Assembly (NCBI GenBank): GCA_029204225.1
Contig: CM055105.1
Location: 48,807,688-48,871,687, forward strand
Source of the DNA: Diphasiastrum complanatum
Lineage: Eukaryota; Streptophyta; Lycopodiopsida; Lycopodiales; Lycopodiaceae
Reading direction: 5' to 3'
DNA length: 64,000 nucleotides
This document shows positions 41,874 to 52,569 of this stretch, one piece after another. The position numbers were made by a program, and so were the translations under genes. Each line of letters starts with the position of its first letter. Position 1 is the stretch's first letter. The notes beneath the pieces are model-generated. The model saw nothing but the letters and a program-made list of their open reading frames with translations, had not been told where the DNA came from and searched no databases.

Positions 41874-44553
41874 GGGAGTATCTACAGTTTTGCATATTGA
41901 ATTTTCTCAACATAGAAAAGACATATCTAGATTGACAAATAAAAGCATCATCTTCATGAAAATCACTCTCAAGGCCTAAAATGTAATGAATCTCTCCTAG
42001 ATCTTGCATTTTAAATTTTCCTCCTAATGCATCCTTAGTTTCTTGAACTAGCATCAAACAACTTCCATTAAGAATAATGTCATCTACATAGATTAGAAGA
42101 ATGACAATATTACTACCATCAAACTGTAAGTACATAGAAGGATCATAGTCACTAAGCACAAATCCTAATGAAAGTAGAAAGTTGTTGAGTCTTGAATACC
42201 ATGATCTAGGTGCTTGCTTTAAGCCATAAAGACTTCTAAATAGCAAACACACCTTAGATTTATCCTTGATGAATCTTTGAGGTTGTTCCATGTATATCTC
42301 CTCCTCAAGATAGCCATTCAAAAAAGCATTGGAGACATCAAGTTGATACAATTTCCACTTAAAAAATAAGGCAAGAGAGATTATGATTCTTATTGTCACC
42401 ATCTTTGCTATAGAAGGAAAGGTTTCTTCATAGTCAAGGCCATATATTTGTGGAAAGCCTTTAGCACATAATCTTGCCTTGTACTTGTTGATGGAGCCAT
42501 CATGATTGTACTTGATCTTGAACACCCACTTGCACCCAATGATGTGCATGTTAGGTGGTGGATCCACTAGCTCCCATGTGTGGTTGGTGATCAAGGCATC
42601 ATACTCAATCTTCATGGCCTCATACCACTCCTTGGTATTGAGGGCTTCTTGGACATCTTTGGGCTCCTCATGAGAAACAAAATAAGCATAAGTGGAATCA
42701 AGATCCACTTGTTTTCCTTTGTCATCATAAGTGAGCCTCTTAGGCTCGGATCTCTCCCTCATGGATCTTCTAGGAGTGAAAATCCGAGGACTTCCATCTT
42801 CAAATCTTGACCCCTCCATATGTTGATTGTCTTCAATAACAAAAGGTGATAGATTTTGAGGCTGCTTGATCTCGGCCCCTCCAAGATTGGACTTTTCTTC
42901 TTCATGAAAAACTACATCTCTACTTTCAATTACTTTAGAAGTAGAGAGCATGTAGATTTGATAGGCTTTCTTGTTGGATGAATATCCAACCATTACTCCT
43001 TTGCTTGCACAAGGATCATCCTTCTTTCTCGTTTCCAAGGGAATATGGACAAAGCATCCAAATACTCTAAGGTGATCAACCTTAGGTTTCTTCAAATAAA
43101 GTGCTTCATATGGTGACTTTCCTTCAAGTGCAACATGAGGGAGTTGATTGCAAAGATAGTTTGAACAATTAATGGCCTCACTCCAAAAGTCTTTTGGCAA
43201 GGATGCCTCAATTCTAATGGTTTTGGCACATTCACACAAGGTCCTATTCTTTCTTTCAGCCACCCCATTTTGAGATGGTGTATATGCACAAGAAAACTCC
43301 CTTTTAATGCCTTCAAGCTCACAATAATCATGAAATTTATTGGAAGTGTACTCACCACTTCCATCACTTCTAAGAATCTTGATTTTGTATGAAAATAGCT
43401 TTTCAACTAGAGCTTTGAACTTTAGGAAATAGTCAAACACCATAGACTTTGAGGCTAGAAGATATAACCAAGTAAATCTTGTGAAATCATCAATCAAAGT
43501 TACAAAGCAAGTAGCACCACTCTTGCTCTTTGAAGATGAGAAGTGCACATCCGAGTGTATGAGCTCCAATGGATGTGTAGTCTTAATAGATGACTTTGAA
43601 AAAGGCTTCTTATGAGATTTAGAGATGGCACAAGCCTCACATGGCTTGAAATTCTTGGAGATAGGATTAGGCAAGCCAATAGCTTTGGCTTTCTTGACCA
43701 TGGAGACTATAGAACTATAGTTAGGATGTCCCAACCTTCTATGCCATAATTCCTCAAAAGAAATATGAGAAGCAAAAGCACCATCATAAGAGTTAGCATA
43801 CTCTTTGGGATCAAGCTTGTAGATTCCACCATATCTAGACCCAAATGCAAGGATCTCATCATGCTTCTTGATTGTACATGTATCAACATTGAAATTCACA
43901 TCTAGTCCACTATCAAGCAATTGCCCAACACTAATAAGATTTTTTGTTAACTTAGGAACAAAAAGTACTTTAGACAGAGAAAGAACTTTTGATGATGAAA
44001 GCTTTAAGGGAATGGTCCCTGTGCATTCAATAGCACACTCATGATCATTTGCTATGTAGATGGACTTCTTGGCTCCTTCATAAGGTATCGTGGATGAAAA
44101 AGAATGCTTGGAGCTACACATATGTGAGGAAGCTCCACTGTCGATGTACCACAAACCATCCTTCTTGAAAGGTGATGAAGAAAAACTCGAGACCTTAAGA
44201 GATCCCTCTCCATCACTTGCATGAGCATCTTCCTTCTCTTCATTGGAAATGTTGGCTTGCTTGAATTGACTCTTCTTCTTGAAGCAATTGGTGGCATAAT
44301 GCCCCTTCTTGCCACAAAAGAAACACTTGATGTTTTTCTTCTTCCTCTTGGATGTGAAAGCTTGAGAGGACTCATCCTCTTCTCCTTTCTCCTTGGAAAT
44401 AAGATTTTTCTTGTTTGAAGAGAGTTGGTGTTGATTCTTACTTCTTGACTTGTGCTTGTCTTTGGTAAAGAGGGCTTTACCAACAATGTTGAGAGACAGT
44501 GTTTCCATTTTCAAGAGTTTATACTCTTGTCTTGATTCTTCAGAAATGAGCAC
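41845..44553 (-). CDS. Copia pol: knuckle, protease, integrase, reverse transcriptase
   Basis: 902 codons open from the first residue after the gag nonsense codon. In order: CCHC knuckle C-F-F-C-G-K-K-G-H-Y-A-T-N-C (about residues 77-90), protease Y-I-D-S-G-A-S-S-H-M (about 136), pre-integrase L-W-H-R-R-L-G-H, integrase with H-S-D-V, D-D-F-T-R and N-G-V-A-E-R-K-N, then RT with Q-L-D-V-S-N-A-F, L-Y-G-L-K-Q-A-P-R-S-W and L-I-Y-V-D-D. Near 41890 a short deletion shifts the frame and the last 14 residues are out of register. It is probably inactive because gag and RNase H are cut off. Confidence 0.92.
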   Translation of the reverse strand: MLISEESRQEYKLLKMETLSLNIVGKALFTKDKHKSRSKNQHQLSSNKKNLISKEKGEEDESSQAFTSKRKKKNIKCFFCGKKGHYATNCFKKKSQFKQANISNEEKEDAHASDGEGSLKVSSFSSSPFKKDGLWYIDSGASSHMCSSKHSFSSTIPYEGAKKSIYIANDHECAIECTGTIPLKLSSSKVLSLSKVLFVPKLTKNLISVGQLLDSGLDVNFNVDTCTIKKHDEILAFGSRYGGIYKLDPKEYANSYDGAFASHISFEELWHRRLGHPNYSSIVSMVKKAKAIGLPNPISKNFKPCEACAISKSHKKPFSKSSIKTTHPLELIHSDVHFSSSKSKSGATCFVTLIDDFTRFTWLYLLASKSMVFDYFLKFKALVEKLFSYKIKILRSDGSGEYTSNKFHDYCELEGIKREFSCAYTPSQNGVAERKNRTLCECAKTIRIEASLPKDFWSEAINCSNYLCNQLPHVALEGKSPYEALYLKKPKVDHLRVFGCFVHIPLETRKKDDPCASKGVMVGYSSNKKAYQIYMLSTSKVIESRDVVFHEEEKSNLGGAEIKQPQNLSPFVIEDNQHMEGSRFEDGSPRIFTPRRSMRERSEPKRLTYDDKGKQVDLDSTYAYFVSHEEPKDVQEALNTKEWYEAMKIEYDALITNHTWELVDPPPNMHIIGCKWVFKIKYNHDGSINKYKARLCAKGFPQIYGLDYEETFPSIAKMVTIRIIISLALFFKWKLYQLDVSNAFLNGYLEEEIYMEQPQRFIKDKSKVCLLFRSLYGLKQAPRSWYSRLNNFLLSLGFVLSDYDPSMYLQFDGSNIVILLIYVDDIILNGSCLMLVQETKDALGGKFKMQDLGEIHYILGLESDFHEDDAFICQSRYVFSMLRKFNMQNCRYSHGATCKRPY

Positions 44554-45063
44554 ACTCTAAAGTGCTTTGAAACTTGGTAGCTCCTCCTTGATGGCATAAC
44601 TCTGAACAAGGTTGTCATATTCCTCCTTTAACCCATTAAGTATGACTTGAACAAGTTCATTTTGGTTGATGGAGTCTCTTATGCATGACAATTCTTTATG
44701 GAGGTCTTTAACTCTCATTACATAAGCTGAAGCACTTTCATCACTTCTCTGTACACTTTGAAAAAATTGGTTTCTTAGTGTTAGAAGTCTAGAAGTATTC
44801 TTTGCCTCATAGAGGGACTTGAAAGTATCCCAAGCATCTTTGGCATTAGTACAAGCACCAATTTCTCTTAAGATGTCATTTGAGACATTCATTTTAATAT
44901 AATGTAGAGCCATCCTAGCTCTCTTTTTGTACTTTGGAATTTCTTGAGGAATTTGTGGTTCTTCCTCAATACCAAGTACAATATCCATCACATCTTGTAG
45001 AATAAAGACAAAATTCCATCCTAACCTTCCAAATTGAGTAATTGGAGGTTGACAATATTTCAC
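44554..45063 (-). pseudogene. Copia gag, ended by a nonsense codon
   Basis: Encodes K-Y-C-Q-P-P-I-T-Q-F, R-A-R-M-A-L-H-Y-I-K, D-A-W-D-T-F-K-S-L-Y-E-A-K-N and L-V-Q-V-I-L-N-G-L-K-E-E-Y, typical copia gag. A TAG at 44556-44554 separates it from the following open frame, which continues the same protein in the same register. A single substitution of a GAG codon is the simplest explanation. Confidence 0.88.
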
Positions 45064-45405
45064 TTGCTTCTAAAAAAAAGGCACCCATTGAAGCCATAAA
45101 GAATGTTGGAAATAAAAAAAGATACACATTTCTAGCTTTCTAGTGGGCCAAATTGCATGAAATTTGGATCTAAGGTGAGAGAGAACCACCAAACTGAAAA
45201 TGGGCGGATTTCACACGTGGCTGCACCTAAAATTCTCTACAGTACCTGATCTGAACCATTCAAAGTGGTTTGAAGCTCTAAATCACCAAAAAACTGCACA
45301 CTAGTTAGAAAGTAGAATATAGACAATTCCTAGCTTGAAATCTGATCAAATTTGCAAACTTTTTGATTAGATTTGCTTGTAAATCTTAGGTAGGCTCTGA
45401 AACCA

Positions 45406-46018
45406 TGTTGAATTCACACATGTGGGATGCCCTACACATGTACTTTTGATCTCCTAAGCCCAATAATACCATAAAGTTTAAACTAGCATTGATTGACAAT
45501 AGGAAAGCTGATAATACAAGAAATATTATTGTGTTACAAGCAAGATCTATCAACAAAATATGAAACTAAGTACAATAAATGTCTCAACTCGGCTAGAGAG
45601 AGAATATGAATGTACAAACTCGAGTAGAGAGAGAGGGCACAAAGAGCTTAGTCTCCAAATTTGCATTACACACAAAAATCATCATCTTCTCAATGAGAGT
45701 ACATCACATATATATAGATCCATGGACTCTCCTCCTACTTTGAGTTGAATTGGAGTTATGAATCCACCTCTCAAGCTATCTAGACTTATTCAAGCCACCT
45801 CAATATGTCTAATTTTGTCACCTAGTATTTTCATGCATTAAATGTGGCATGTAAAGTACAAATGGCAATTCCTATGGTAGCTCGAGTTTCTACTTATACC
45901 TACCTTGAATATTTTATTCTAAGATGAGTCTTTACTAAGCCAAAAGAGCTCAATTCATCTTTGGCATTTTTAGGACCCCTACTTACAACATTAGATAAAT
46001 TTTTCCAATATTTCAACA
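45406..46018 (-). repeat. 5' LTR of the 902-codon copia
   Basis: Inner end is fixed by the primer site at 45405-45394. The outer end is either CAACA at 46018 or at 45990; 46018 is preferred because TGTTGAAATATTGG is a usual copia LTR start. With no second LTR the limits are not verifiable here. AG-rich and TATA sequences near 45590-45720 fit a promoter. Confidence 0.65.
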
Positions 46019-46099
46019 AGCATGGTTGTCATAGACGCCTAATTGTTTCGCTCCCTTCATGGTTGTCTTCAACACCTATAAGGTATTTCTCTTGTCAAT

Positions 46100-46385
46100 C
46101 TAAATTATAGTCTGAATCTATAGTTTGATAAAGATCTTGTTATAATTTGCATGTTGAGTTTTCTATAATCATTTCGCATCTATACAATGAATCCAACAAG
46201 TTGGTATAAGAGTAATAGAAATCCAACGATTTGGTATTAGAACAAGTAGAAACCCAAGAAGTTGGTATCAAAGCCATCATTCCAAACTATTATTAGTATT
46301 CAAGACTATTTTACAATTTATTAGATCATTCATCATGGAAGGTACATCTTCAAAAGTCCGCTTGATCAATAAGTTCAACGGTGAT
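46100..46385 (+). mobile_element. Ty1-copia 5' end: LTR tail, three primer-like sites, gag start
   Basis: TTGGTATAAGAG (46201), TTGGTATTAGAA (46231) and TTGGTATCAAAG (46262) stand at 30-31 base intervals. They are followed by ATG at 46335 opening M-E-G-T-S-S-K-V-R-L-I-N-K-F-N-G-D, a typical copia gag start. A TAG stop comes straight after, and gag similarity ceases by 46390. The left LTR limit is unclear. Confidence 0.65.
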
Positions 46386-46849
46386 TAGCCAAGCCGGCTG
46401 AACCTGACATGCTGATCGCAGTTGTATGAAAGTTTTGAGATTCGTAATGACGTTATCATGTTCGACGAAGGTTCCCAAAGTGGTAGGCTTATGAACTCTT
46501 GCTTGGCTTCAAATCGGATACTTATACTGCCCAACTCAATATATGTAAATATGAGCTGGATGTATGATCTGAAAACTCGACGAAGGTTCATAAGATAGTA
46601 TGCTCAAGATCTGACTCAAAAAGTAATGTTTTAAGTTTTCTTCCATCAAAATTTGATTTCTGAAAATACTTTACTTCCTCTTTTTCTTATTTGATGACTT
46701 TTTTTTACTTTTGCTCGTCATTTTTTTTCTTTTTCCTTTGTCTTTTCCAAAAAAAGAATCAGCTAGTAGTAAAAAAACAACAAAATCTGTAAAACAACAA
46801 AAGTAAAATTGAGTCATTCTTTGATCAGGCTGGTTGAACTTGCTGCCAA
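46386..46849. other. Unassigned between copia and gypsy relics
   Basis: AT-rich with a repeated CGACGAAGGTTC word (46466 and 46577). The last part may hold the decayed C-terminus of the gypsy protein. No domain can be defended. Confidence 0.4.
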
Positions 46850-48025
46850 AACCTGCGTAGTTGGTTGCCATTCATTGGGGTGTCAGATCGTCTTCCATCC
46901 CAGTGTTCCAAAATAACTAATTTGTAGGACTTTGTAAGGTCCTTCACCTATAAATTTCAATTTATCTTAATTTGGTCTTAGTCATCAATGCTAGATCTCC
47001 TTCATTCAGATCTTTTTTTTTGTAAACGACGATTGTGCCATGCCTTGCGACAAGCTTTCTTTGCGGCAAATGCATGGACTGCCATCAATCTATTTTCACA
47101 TAGTTCATGCAAAGCCTCATGATGCATTTGTAAGGATTTCGTATCATACAACAGTTCTGTTGTTGCTATGCATAAGGATGGTACAAAAAACTCGATTGGC
47201 ATAACCACATCTTGTCCATAGACAAGTTGAAATGGTGTCTGATTTGTACTAACATTGTAAGTTGTTCAGAATGTCCATTACGCTGCATGAAGTTTATGTT
47301 CCCAATTAGAATGACTTGCTTCAACCGTTTTTGTCATTGACAAAGTGTGTTCCACGATCACTTATGATCTCGATAGGACATCCAAACCTAACAACGATGT
47401 GCTCGTATAGGAACTTAGTCGTAGACTTTGCATCGGCAACTCTAACTGCTTTTGCTTCAATCCACTTGGTCATATAATCAGTTACTACAATAATATATCT
47501 GGCTTGAGATCCCTTTGTCACATGATGAATAGGACCAACATAGTCAAGTCTCCATTTCTCAAACGGTGCTTGTGATAGAACCGGATGTAAAGGTTCATAA
47601 TTCTGCTTTGTAGGACAACGTGCTCGTTGACATACATCACATGTCTGAATAAAGTTTTCGGTATTTTTATGGTGTAGGCCATTAACACCCTGATTGTAAA
47701 AGTTTTTGAACAGTGATATCCATTGAAAAATGTTCACCTCCCATCCCATCATGTGGAAACATGATTAGATCATATACTTCTTGCAGCATCACACATCTTC
47801 GCAAAATATTATTCATTCCATGACAATACAATTGGCCTGCAATCAATTGATAAGGTTGTGCCTTAATAATCAATTGTTTCTTTTGTACTTTTGTCAAGGA
47901 GTTGTCATTAGGTTGACCTAACATCAGATATTCAGCAATATCTGCTGCCCACTCAGGTACTGCTTCAAGATAAAATAACGCAATATCTGGTAGTTCATCA
48001 TCCCTCGGGAGAATTTCTTAAGCTG
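46850..48025 (-). pseudogene. Ty3-gypsy integrase relic
   Basis: Minus strand, several frames. A-L-F-Y-L-E-A-V-P-E-W-A-A-D lies near 47970 and H-P-shifted zinc finger remains with C-D-V-C-Q-R-A-R near 47640. W-R-L-D-Y-V-G-P-I, Y-I-I-V-V-T-D-Y-M-T-K-W and I-I-S-D-R-G-T-H-F-V-N give the first two catalytic Asp. Q-L-V-Y-G-Q-D-V-V-M-P-I-E lies near 47200 and a basic C-terminal tail after it. Gaps around 47320 and 47215 break it. The wording of the motifs suggests the Tat/Athila-like gypsy side rather than chromoviruses. No LTR was recognised. Confidence 0.82.
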
Positions 48026-48310
48026 GTGCCTAAAGCAAAAGAAGTATTAGCAAAAAAATTGACTCAGATTGAACCAACAGTCCCATCAAGAGCCACTCTT
48101 TTGTGTCGGATTTGAAAAATCGAATGAAGTACTAAATGTAGGGGTAGCCTAGGAAAGTGAGCAGAAAAACATCACCCTGCCAATCCAACACAAATAGTTT
48201 GGTAAGGAGGCAGCCGTGATAGATGGAAGTTCATGAGTTAAGCTTATTTCAACAATGTTATGTGCAAAATAGGGCCTTACTGCCAAAAATCTACAGGATC
48301 AGAGAGTTGT

Positions 48311-48326
48311 GCTCCGATACTATCAT
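48311..48326 (-). other. Possible primer-binding site of a minus-strand LTR
   Basis: The minus strand reads TGATAGTATCGGAGC after CCTACA, a weak match to TGGTATCAGAGC, with a TG...CA-like boundary at 48326. The adjoining sequence to about 48960 could be LTR, but no partner was found. Confidence 0.35.
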
Positions 48327-49085
48327 GTAGGATTTTGGTGGATTCGGAGATGATCGACTGGTATCAGATTAGTAGAGATCTGATAGAGACAAATTCTCTT
48401 ATACCAAGTTAGAAATCAGCGAAAATGTGGTGTGTAGCGGAAGTGGAGCAGGTGGTGTAGTGGATCGGAAGTGCAGCAGTTACCAGCAAAGCAAGTTCAA
48501 GATGGATCGAATAACTACAATGCGCAAATCAGTGGGCGCTAATCAGTCTTCAGCTGAGTTTGTAGATAGCTAACTAATAGATTCAAAAACTACAACTTGA
48601 ATATTTTCAACATGATAACCTGATCAAAATGCTGACTCCAATAGATCTTCCTTGATGATTGGAAGTCAGATGATCTGTACGTCAAAAACTTACATTGACC
48701 TACTTAATTAACTACATTTGTCCTGTAGTAGGTAGCCGTCATTTTTGTCAGAGAGTTGTGTACAGAAGTAGGCGGACTGTCAACGTCGCGACGTGGGTCG
48801 GATTTTCGAGTTGACAAAACAAAGGGTTGGAATTTTACAAATGGGTCGGATTTATTAGACCAGATCTGATCTGATCTAGTGTCGAAGGTGCCCGGAAAAA
48901 TTAGAACCAATTCGACCCGACCTAGGGTCAAAAAATCTTTCTTTGACAAGAATGATATTGGGTCGAAAAATATGCTTGGGTCAGAAAAATTGAATCCTGA
49001 ATTTTTAAATCCTTTGTTGGAAATTTGAGCCTTCATAAATTTTTGTGCTTTTCAAGAATAAGTATATACTGATTTTTCAGGATGC
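48327..49085. other. Unassigned, possibly a decayed LTR
   Basis: Contains several GATCAGATTAG and ATCTGATC-like words (48360-48500 and 48860-48880) and repeated GGGTCG/GGGTCAG words at 48790-48985. No coding region was recognised. Confidence 0.4.
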
Positions 49086-49850
49086 TCATCACCTAATGGA
49101 ATGGGGCTTGAGTATAAAATTCCAACACTTATGAGGATGAAGCCTATAACTTTTGCCATTAAGCTAGTTGATCAAACGATAGTTCATCCTAAGAGAATAG
49201 TGGAAGACATACTTTTCAAAATTGTTGGAGTTCAGTTTGTCATTACTTTTGTAGTAATGGACTTACCTGATGCACCAAATGTTTATCATGTTTGATTGGG
49301 ACGTCTATGGTTATGAGTTGTGCAAGTAATTCAACTGGGAGACTGGAAAGATGACTTTTGAGAATCGTGAGCGTGCAGTCAAAGTTGATCCAATCACTTG
49401 GACAATCAAGCCAGTTGTCCAAAACAGGGATGATGATTCATCAACAACGGATCATACTTGTGATCGACAAGTAAAATTTTTGGGATTTCATTACGACTCT
49501 CAAACAGATACTATTAATTGGAATCAAGCTCTTGCGACAGTGGATTGTACAACAAGCTATACGTGTCAAAGAGATAACCAATCAAAACTAAGCGAGATTC
49601 ATTTACCTGATCGAACTTTGGATACGCCGATCACATTTCTAATGAATATGATGAATGTAGCTTGGATATCAACCAATCCAATACCAGATCCTAGTAAGCA
49701 TTTCAAACGCTATACGATGATGCTTTTATTATGTTACCAAAAGCTCATCGTGAACCTGAGGAGCACCTGCTCGAAACGAAAGAGGTTTATGATGGACCTC
49801 AACTTAGAATTTGCTTTGTATAGGAACACAGATCATGCTACACAGTAACA
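49086..49850 (+). pseudogene. Ty3-gypsy protease region relic
   Basis: Plus frame G-L-E-Y-K-I-P-T, L-V-D-Q-T-I-V-H-P-K-R-I-V-E-D-I-L-F-K and F-V-V-M-D-L-P-D-A-P-N-V, then L-G-R-L-W-L after a stop near 49294. The spacing is that of gypsy aspartic protease (L-A-D-x-S ... G-I-V-E-D-V ... F-x-V-x-D-M ... L-G-R-P-F-L). The 165-codon frame that follows (49351-49848) is probably the stretch before RT, but it has no motif I recognise. Confidence 0.68.
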
Positions 49851-50078
49851 CAGATAGAAAATCACTCTCCTCAGCAAGCTCACATAGCAACTGTATTTCT
49901 CAAAATAAAATTACACTATACATATAGTTGTTCACTCAGGCAACCCATGCATGACCCAGGTTGCCGTTGGCGGGACGCGTGTCCCGTAGACTTGCCTCGT
50001 GGCGAGGCCAACTAATCCTTATCCACTGATAGGACCCACAGTACAGTAACACAATGATTCTAACTTTAATTCTAACTC
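49825..50078 (-). repeat. 3' LTR of an interrupted copia
   Basis: Follows a purine tract (AAGGGAGAG on the minus strand) after the RNase H C-terminus, and is similar to 56110-56295 in the same orientation. Shared words include AGCTCACATAGCAACT, ACACTATACATATAG, GGCAACCCA and GTTGCCGTTG. A short GC-rich block (CGGGACGCGTGTCCCG) forms a perfect hairpin near 49972-49987. Confidence 0.72.
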
Positions 50079-50130
50079 TCTCCCTTAAAGTAGAGTCACT
50101 TTTTATACAGTCATATACATAGCTTTAAAG

Positions 50131-51612
50131 TCAACAAACTTTAAATACAGAAAGTTTTGATCTAAACTTATCAAACTTTTCTCCAATAAGTGGCTTAGTG
50201 AAAATATCAGCTAGTTGTTCTTTTGTGCTACAATGAACAACATGAATTTCACGACTTAGTAGCCTTTCACGTATGAAGTGATATTGAATCTCAATGTGTT
50301 TAGTTCTTGCATGGAATACTGGATTCTTTGCTAGCTGAATGCCACTCTGACTATCGCTATGTAAAGTTGTGGGATTTGTTTGCTTCATGCCAATCTCTTC
50401 CAAGATTTGTCTCAACCATATAGCTTCTTGTGCAGCACTACACATTGCCTTATACTCTGCTTCTGTGGTGGAAAGAGCAATTGTACTTTGCTTCTTACTA
50501 GACCAGGAAAAGCAATTACCACAAAACTGGAATATATATCCTGTGGTGGATCTACAATCATCATAGTCACCTCCCCAGTCCGCATCCACATAGCCACACA
50601 ACTCAGGTAAACCATCATGCTTCTTGTAAATCAAGCCATACTCTGAAGTGCCCTTCACATAACGCAAAATGCGTTTAGCTGTTTTCCAATGCGTTTTTGT
50701 AGGTGCTGCCATAAACTGACTTACAATGCCAACAACATAGCATATATCTGGTCTAGTTGTGGTAAGGTAAATCAAGCTCCCTACTAACTGTCTATATAGC
50801 ATAGCATCAAAGGACTGTGATTCATCAAGCTTAGAAAGCTTTTTACCTGGTTCAATAGGAGTGTTTACTGGTTTGCAATCCTGCAACCTAAACCTGTGTA
50901 GTAACTCTTTGACGTATTTCACCTGTGTTAAACCCACTTCATGTCCTTTTTGCCACACTTCTACTCCAAGGCAGTAATGCATCAGGCTGAGATCCGTCAT
51001 CTCAAATTGTTCCATGAGGTTTTTCTTGATTATGTCTATCATCTCTTGATTATTTTCCGTAATAATCAAGTCATCAACATAAAGAGCAATCAAAGCAACC
51101 ATACCATAAAAGCATAAGACATATAGATTTGGATCAGAATGTGTTCTCACCATCCCCTTTGAACGAAAGTAGGCATCAATCCTGCTATACCACGCACGTG
51201 GTGCTTGTTTAAGACCATAAAGCACTTTCTTCAAGCGACATACTTTATTTTCCTGTCCTTTTGTTACAAAGCCTTCATGTTGATCCATGAACACTTCTTC
51301 TTCTAACTCACCATTTAGAAAAGCAGATTTCACATCCATCTGATGCACAGGCCAACCAAAATGTGAAGCTAAAGCAATAAGTAGACGTAGAGTATTCCAC
51401 TTACACACCGGCGCAAAGGTCTCCTCATAGTCAATGCCTTTATTTTGTGCGTACCCTTTGATTACCAATCTTGCTTTGTGCTTTGCTATGCTTCCATCTG
51501 CATGGTACTTAGTTCTATATACCCATTTGCAACCAATGGGTTTCTTGCCAACTGGTGGCTCTACTAAGTCCCATGTGCTATGCTTAGTAATTGACTCCAT
51601 CTCCTCTCCCAT
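50131..51612 (-). CDS. Copia reverse transcriptase and RNase H, open frame
   Basis: 493 codons with every RT and RNase H landmark: W-V-Y-R-T-K-Y-H-A-D-G, H-K-A-R-L-V-I-K-G-Y-A-Q, Q-M-D-V-K-S-A-F-L-N-G, L-Y-G-L-K-Q-A-P-R-A-W-Y, L-Y-V-D-D-L-I-I-T, Y-V-D-A-D-W-G-G-D, S-S-K-K-Q-S-T-I-A-L-S, E-A-E-Y and H-A-R-T-K-H-I-E-I-Q-Y. It ends with the usual D-I-F-T-K-P-L tail. No internal stop. Upstream gag, protease and integrase are not present, so it is a stranded but well-kept domain. Confidence 0.93.
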   Translation of the reverse strand: MGEEMESITKHSTWDLVEPPVGKKPIGCKWVYRTKYHADGSIAKHKARLVIKGYAQNKGIDYEETFAPVCKWNTLRLLIALASHFGWPVHQMDVKSAFLNGELEEEVFMDQHEGFVTKGQENKVCRLKKVLYGLKQAPRAWYSRIDAYFRSKGMVRTHSDPNLYVLCFYGMVALIALYVDDLIITENNQEMIDIIKKNLMEQFEMTDLSLMHYCLGVEVWQKGHEVGLTQVKYVKELLHRFRLQDCKPVNTPIEPGKKLSKLDESQSFDAMLYRQLVGSLIYLTTTRPDICYVVGIVSQFMAAPTKTHWKTAKRILRYVKGTSEYGLIYKKHDGLPELCGYVDADWGGDYDDCRSTTGYIFQFCGNCFSWSSKKQSTIALSTTEAEYKAMCSAAQEAIWLRQILEEIGMKQTNPTTLHSDSQSGIQLAKNPVFHARTKHIEIQYHFIRERLLSREIHVVHCSTKEQLADIFTKPLIGEKFDKFRSKLSVFKVC

Positions 51613-52045
51613 GGCCTTGATCCAAATGTCATCATCCTTCGCTTCACCATAAGTCGAAGGTTCTTTGCTTTGAATAATGCTGGATAACAGAGCATAATTT
51701 GCTTCATACCTTTCAGGTAGTATCTTCTATTTTGTTGATCTTCGTAGCTCTCCCTGGTTAGACGATCCTGCAAAGTCATCTATATCGCGGCTCTCCATCA
51801 ATCTCTCAAACCACTTAGGGAGCTTTCTGTCAGGTGATCGGCTTCCTGGTGAAAGTGTATCCCACGGTACATCCTTCTCCTTGCATTTGTCACCTGCAAT
51901 TTCAATCCTTCTTGCACCAAAAGGTTTGTCCCTACCTCTCCAACCTGTTTCTTGAGGTTGAGTAGTAGTATCTTGAGATGTATCCTCATGTTCATCACTC
52001 GGAAGGTCAATGAATGGATCATCATCAGGTGGTATCCTCACTATG
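51613..52045 (-). pseudogene. Copia linker between integrase and RT
   Basis: The minus frame to 52045 encodes I-P-P-D-D-D-P-F-I-D-L-P-S-D-E-H-E-D and P-K-W-F-E-R-L-M-E-S-R-D, the acidic variable region before RT in copia polyproteins. A frame change near 51720 separates it from RT. At about 52045 it meets an oppositely oriented copia piece. Confidence 0.75.
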
Positions 52046-52459
52046 CCATTTTTCCTACTAACGGTCCAATTTCCTGGAATAGTCGAAAGCAATCTTCTAT
52101 AGCTCTCTCTTCTACAAAATCAGAGTATATCGCAGCCTCACAAGCTACAAAGGAAGCAATTTGGTTGAGAAACTTACTTTCAGATATCAGTCTGAATCAA
52201 TCTACTCCGACATTATTATTATAATCAAAGTGCCATTGCCTTGTCAGCCAACTATAGATTTCATTCTAGGAGTAAGCACATTGAACTAAATTATCACTAT
52301 GTGAGAAGCAAAGTTCTTAACAAAGAGGTCAGATTGCAGTATTGTCGAACGCAAGATATGACAGCGGGTATTTTTACTCAAGCATTAAGCTTGGATGCAC
52401 ACATAAAGTTCTATGCAAAACTAAGTTTAAAGGTCAAGGCATTCATGGATTCAGATTAA
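52046..52459 (+). pseudogene. Copia RNase H C-terminal relic, inverted relative to neighbour
   Basis: The plus strand reads G-P-I-S-W-N-S-R-K-Q-S-S-I-A-L-S-S-T, S-E-Y-I-A-A, E-A-I-W-L-R-N-L-L, then after a shift near 52225 R-S-K-H-I-E-L-N-Y-H-Y-V-R and D-M-T-A-G-I-F-T-Q-A-L. These are the end of copia pol. It abuts the minus-strand copia with no visible LTR between them. Confidence 0.85.
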
Positions 52460-52569
52460 AGATGAGTGTTGTATTATTCTCCTTCTTACTAATCAGCTAA
52501 TCGGTTTTTAATCTTCATCCAACTATTTATCCAGTTCTGTGGATTGTTTTTACATAGTCTGTAGAAATA

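Larger units (their letters stand above)
41431..46018 (-). mobile_element. Ty1-copia element, 3' end lost, large pol frame
   Basis: Minus strand: 5' LTR from about 46018 (or 45990) to 45406, with TGTTGA...TTCAACA-like ends and a TATATATA box near 45715. A variant primer site TGGTTTCAGAGC follows at 45405-45394, then a leader, gag, and a nearly continuous pol. The element breaks inside RNase H at about 41431 and has no 3' LTR. The order protease, integrase, reverse transcriptase identifies copia. Confidence 0.9.
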
